Assembly (NCBI GenBank): GCA_964646525.1
Contig: CAZYER010000060.1
Coordinates: 1-6,850, forward strand
Length of the DNA: 6,850 bases
DNA from: GCA-002282575 sp964646525
Lineage (GTDB): Bacteria; Pseudomonadota; Gammaproteobacteria; Thiomicrospirales; Thiomicrospiraceae
Direction: 5' to 3'
The notes beneath the pieces are model-generated. The model ran no database searches. It worked only from the letters and a program-made list of their open reading frames with translations, and was not told the DNA's origin. Below are positions 6,459-6,850 of the stretch, one piece after another; the stretch's first letter is position 1; each line of letters begins with the position of its first letter. The position numbers were made by a program, and so were the translations under genes.

Positions 6459-6800
6459 TTAAATAATCGCTAGTTTGCTTAGGACAATAAGTAACCCCAG
6501 AACACTGGTAATGGCGGTGATAGTAATCATGGTTTGTTTATTGATTTCTTTGGTTAGCTTTAACTCAGTTTCTTTAATTTCACTGCGAACCAGCTCGATT
6601 TCTTTGGTTAGCCTTAATTCAGTTTCAGATAAGTCCCTTTGCGTAGCCGTAAAAGCTAGGTTGGGGTAGTTGTCTTGTATGGTTTCTAAGGCTTCGGCAA
6701 TGACTTTGGCACGCTCACGGTCTTCGATGCCAGGTCGAGAGAGTAGGTCAAATACCTGAATGCCAAGGTGTTTGGGATTGAGATTGAGTGTTTGTTCCAT
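6459..6800 (-). CDS. Small coiled-coil protein with a C-terminal membrane anchor
   Basis: This 113-residue protein has three parts. Residues 1 to about 50 are a soluble helical region (KHLGIQVFDLLSRPGIEDRERAKVIAEALE...). Residues about 55-89 are charged and heptad-like, with an 18-residue-spaced duplication: ETELRLTKEI at 59-68 and ETELKLTKEI at 77-86. Residues 91-113 are one hydrophobic membrane segment running to the end of the protein. The layout resembles the DUF1640/CCDC90-like coiled-coil proteins of gammaproteobacteria, but I recognise this by style only. It would sit in the inner membrane as an oligomer with its N-terminal region probably cytoplasmic (inferred). The ATG at 6800 is the only plausible start, although no good Shine-Dalgarno precedes it. 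Function and partners are unknown, and nothing ties it to the neighbouring gene beyond direction. Confidence 0.8.
   Translation of the reverse strand: MEQTLNLNPKHLGIQVFDLLSRPGIEDRERAKVIAEALETIQDNYPNLAFTATQRDLSETELRLTKEIELVRSEIKETELKLTKEINKQTMITITAITSVLGLLIVLSKLAII
6543..6626. repeat. Diverged 30-bp direct repeat, 54 bases apart, in the coiled-coil gene
   Basis: Positions 6543-6572 and 6597-6626 match at 28 of 30 bases. They encode ETELKLTKEI and ETELRLTKEI, so the coiled coil appears to have grown by an 18-codon duplication. The high DNA identity suggests a fairly recent event or gene conversion. Confidence 0.9.
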
Positions 6801-6829
6801 CGTAATGTGCTGCTAATGTTAATGAGCAC

Positions 6830-6838
6830 ATGATAGCA
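6830..6838 (-). promoter_or_regulatory. Candidate extended -10 promoter for the coiled-coil gene
   Basis: On the minus strand TGC followed by TATCAT (6838-6830) fits an extended -10, about 30 bases before the ATG at 6800. A 17-base spacer would put the -35 beyond the window edge, so it cannot be confirmed. An inverted repeat ATGTGCT/AGCACAT (6805-6811 and 6825-6831) overlaps the -10 by two bases and could be an operator. Confidence 0.35.
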
Positions 6839-6850
6839 CAAACAATTGAT

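Noticed and set aside
6475..6669. Plus-strand open frame of 64 codons across the coiled-coil gene
   Set aside because: It is the antisense shadow of the repeat-rich coiled-coil gene, and its hydrophobic, Ser-rich product follows from reading Lys/Glu codons backwards. No ribosome binding site was seen.
1..6850. CRISPR array, insertion sequence, prophage or defence system
   Set aside because: The only repeats are coding tandem duplications and short inverted repeats. There are no spaced repeats, terminal inverted repeats, transposase or effector-like domains.

Overview
The window looks like ordinary chromosomal DNA of a gammaproteobacterium. MutS, CnoX/YbbN, YcjX and YcjF all resemble their enterobacterial counterparts along their length, but with enough divergence to suggest a distant lineage. 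A sulfur-oxidiser-like group such as Thiotrichales is possible, but that is a guess from protein style and not shown by the sequence. No mobile element, CRISPR array, rRNA or tRNA was seen. Every credible gene lies on the minus strand, so the window reads from right to left.

Right part (about 5900-6850): two small genes. The first (6800-6459) encodes a 113-residue coiled-coil protein with a C-terminal membrane anchor and an internal repeat. A 227-base AT-rich spacer follows, holding a 12-bp palindrome and a 14-bp hairpin. The hairpin would hide the ribosome binding site of an upstream in-frame start. The next gene (6231-5908) encodes a 107-residue protein with a conserved-looking core (NPATGLPM...DVAGNPYG) and an Asp/Asn-rich tail. 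The tail contains a perfect 42-bp in-frame tandem duplication.

Left and central part (1-5806): a promoter with a perfect -35 and near-perfect -10 precedes mutS. It is followed by cnoX (ybbN), ycjX and ycjF in one tight co-directional array, with gaps of 7 and 24 bases and then a 4-base ATGA overlap. ycjF leaves the window at its left edge after 300 codons.

Reading the genes together: mutS repairs replication mismatches, cnoX encodes a thioredoxin-TPR holdase that protects proteins under oxidative stress, and ycjX/ycjF are a stress-associated P-loop protein and its membrane partner. One promoter driving all four would tie mismatch repair to proteostasis and envelope stress. That link is inferred from gene order. 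The least described items are the two small proteins and the RNA hairpin between them.
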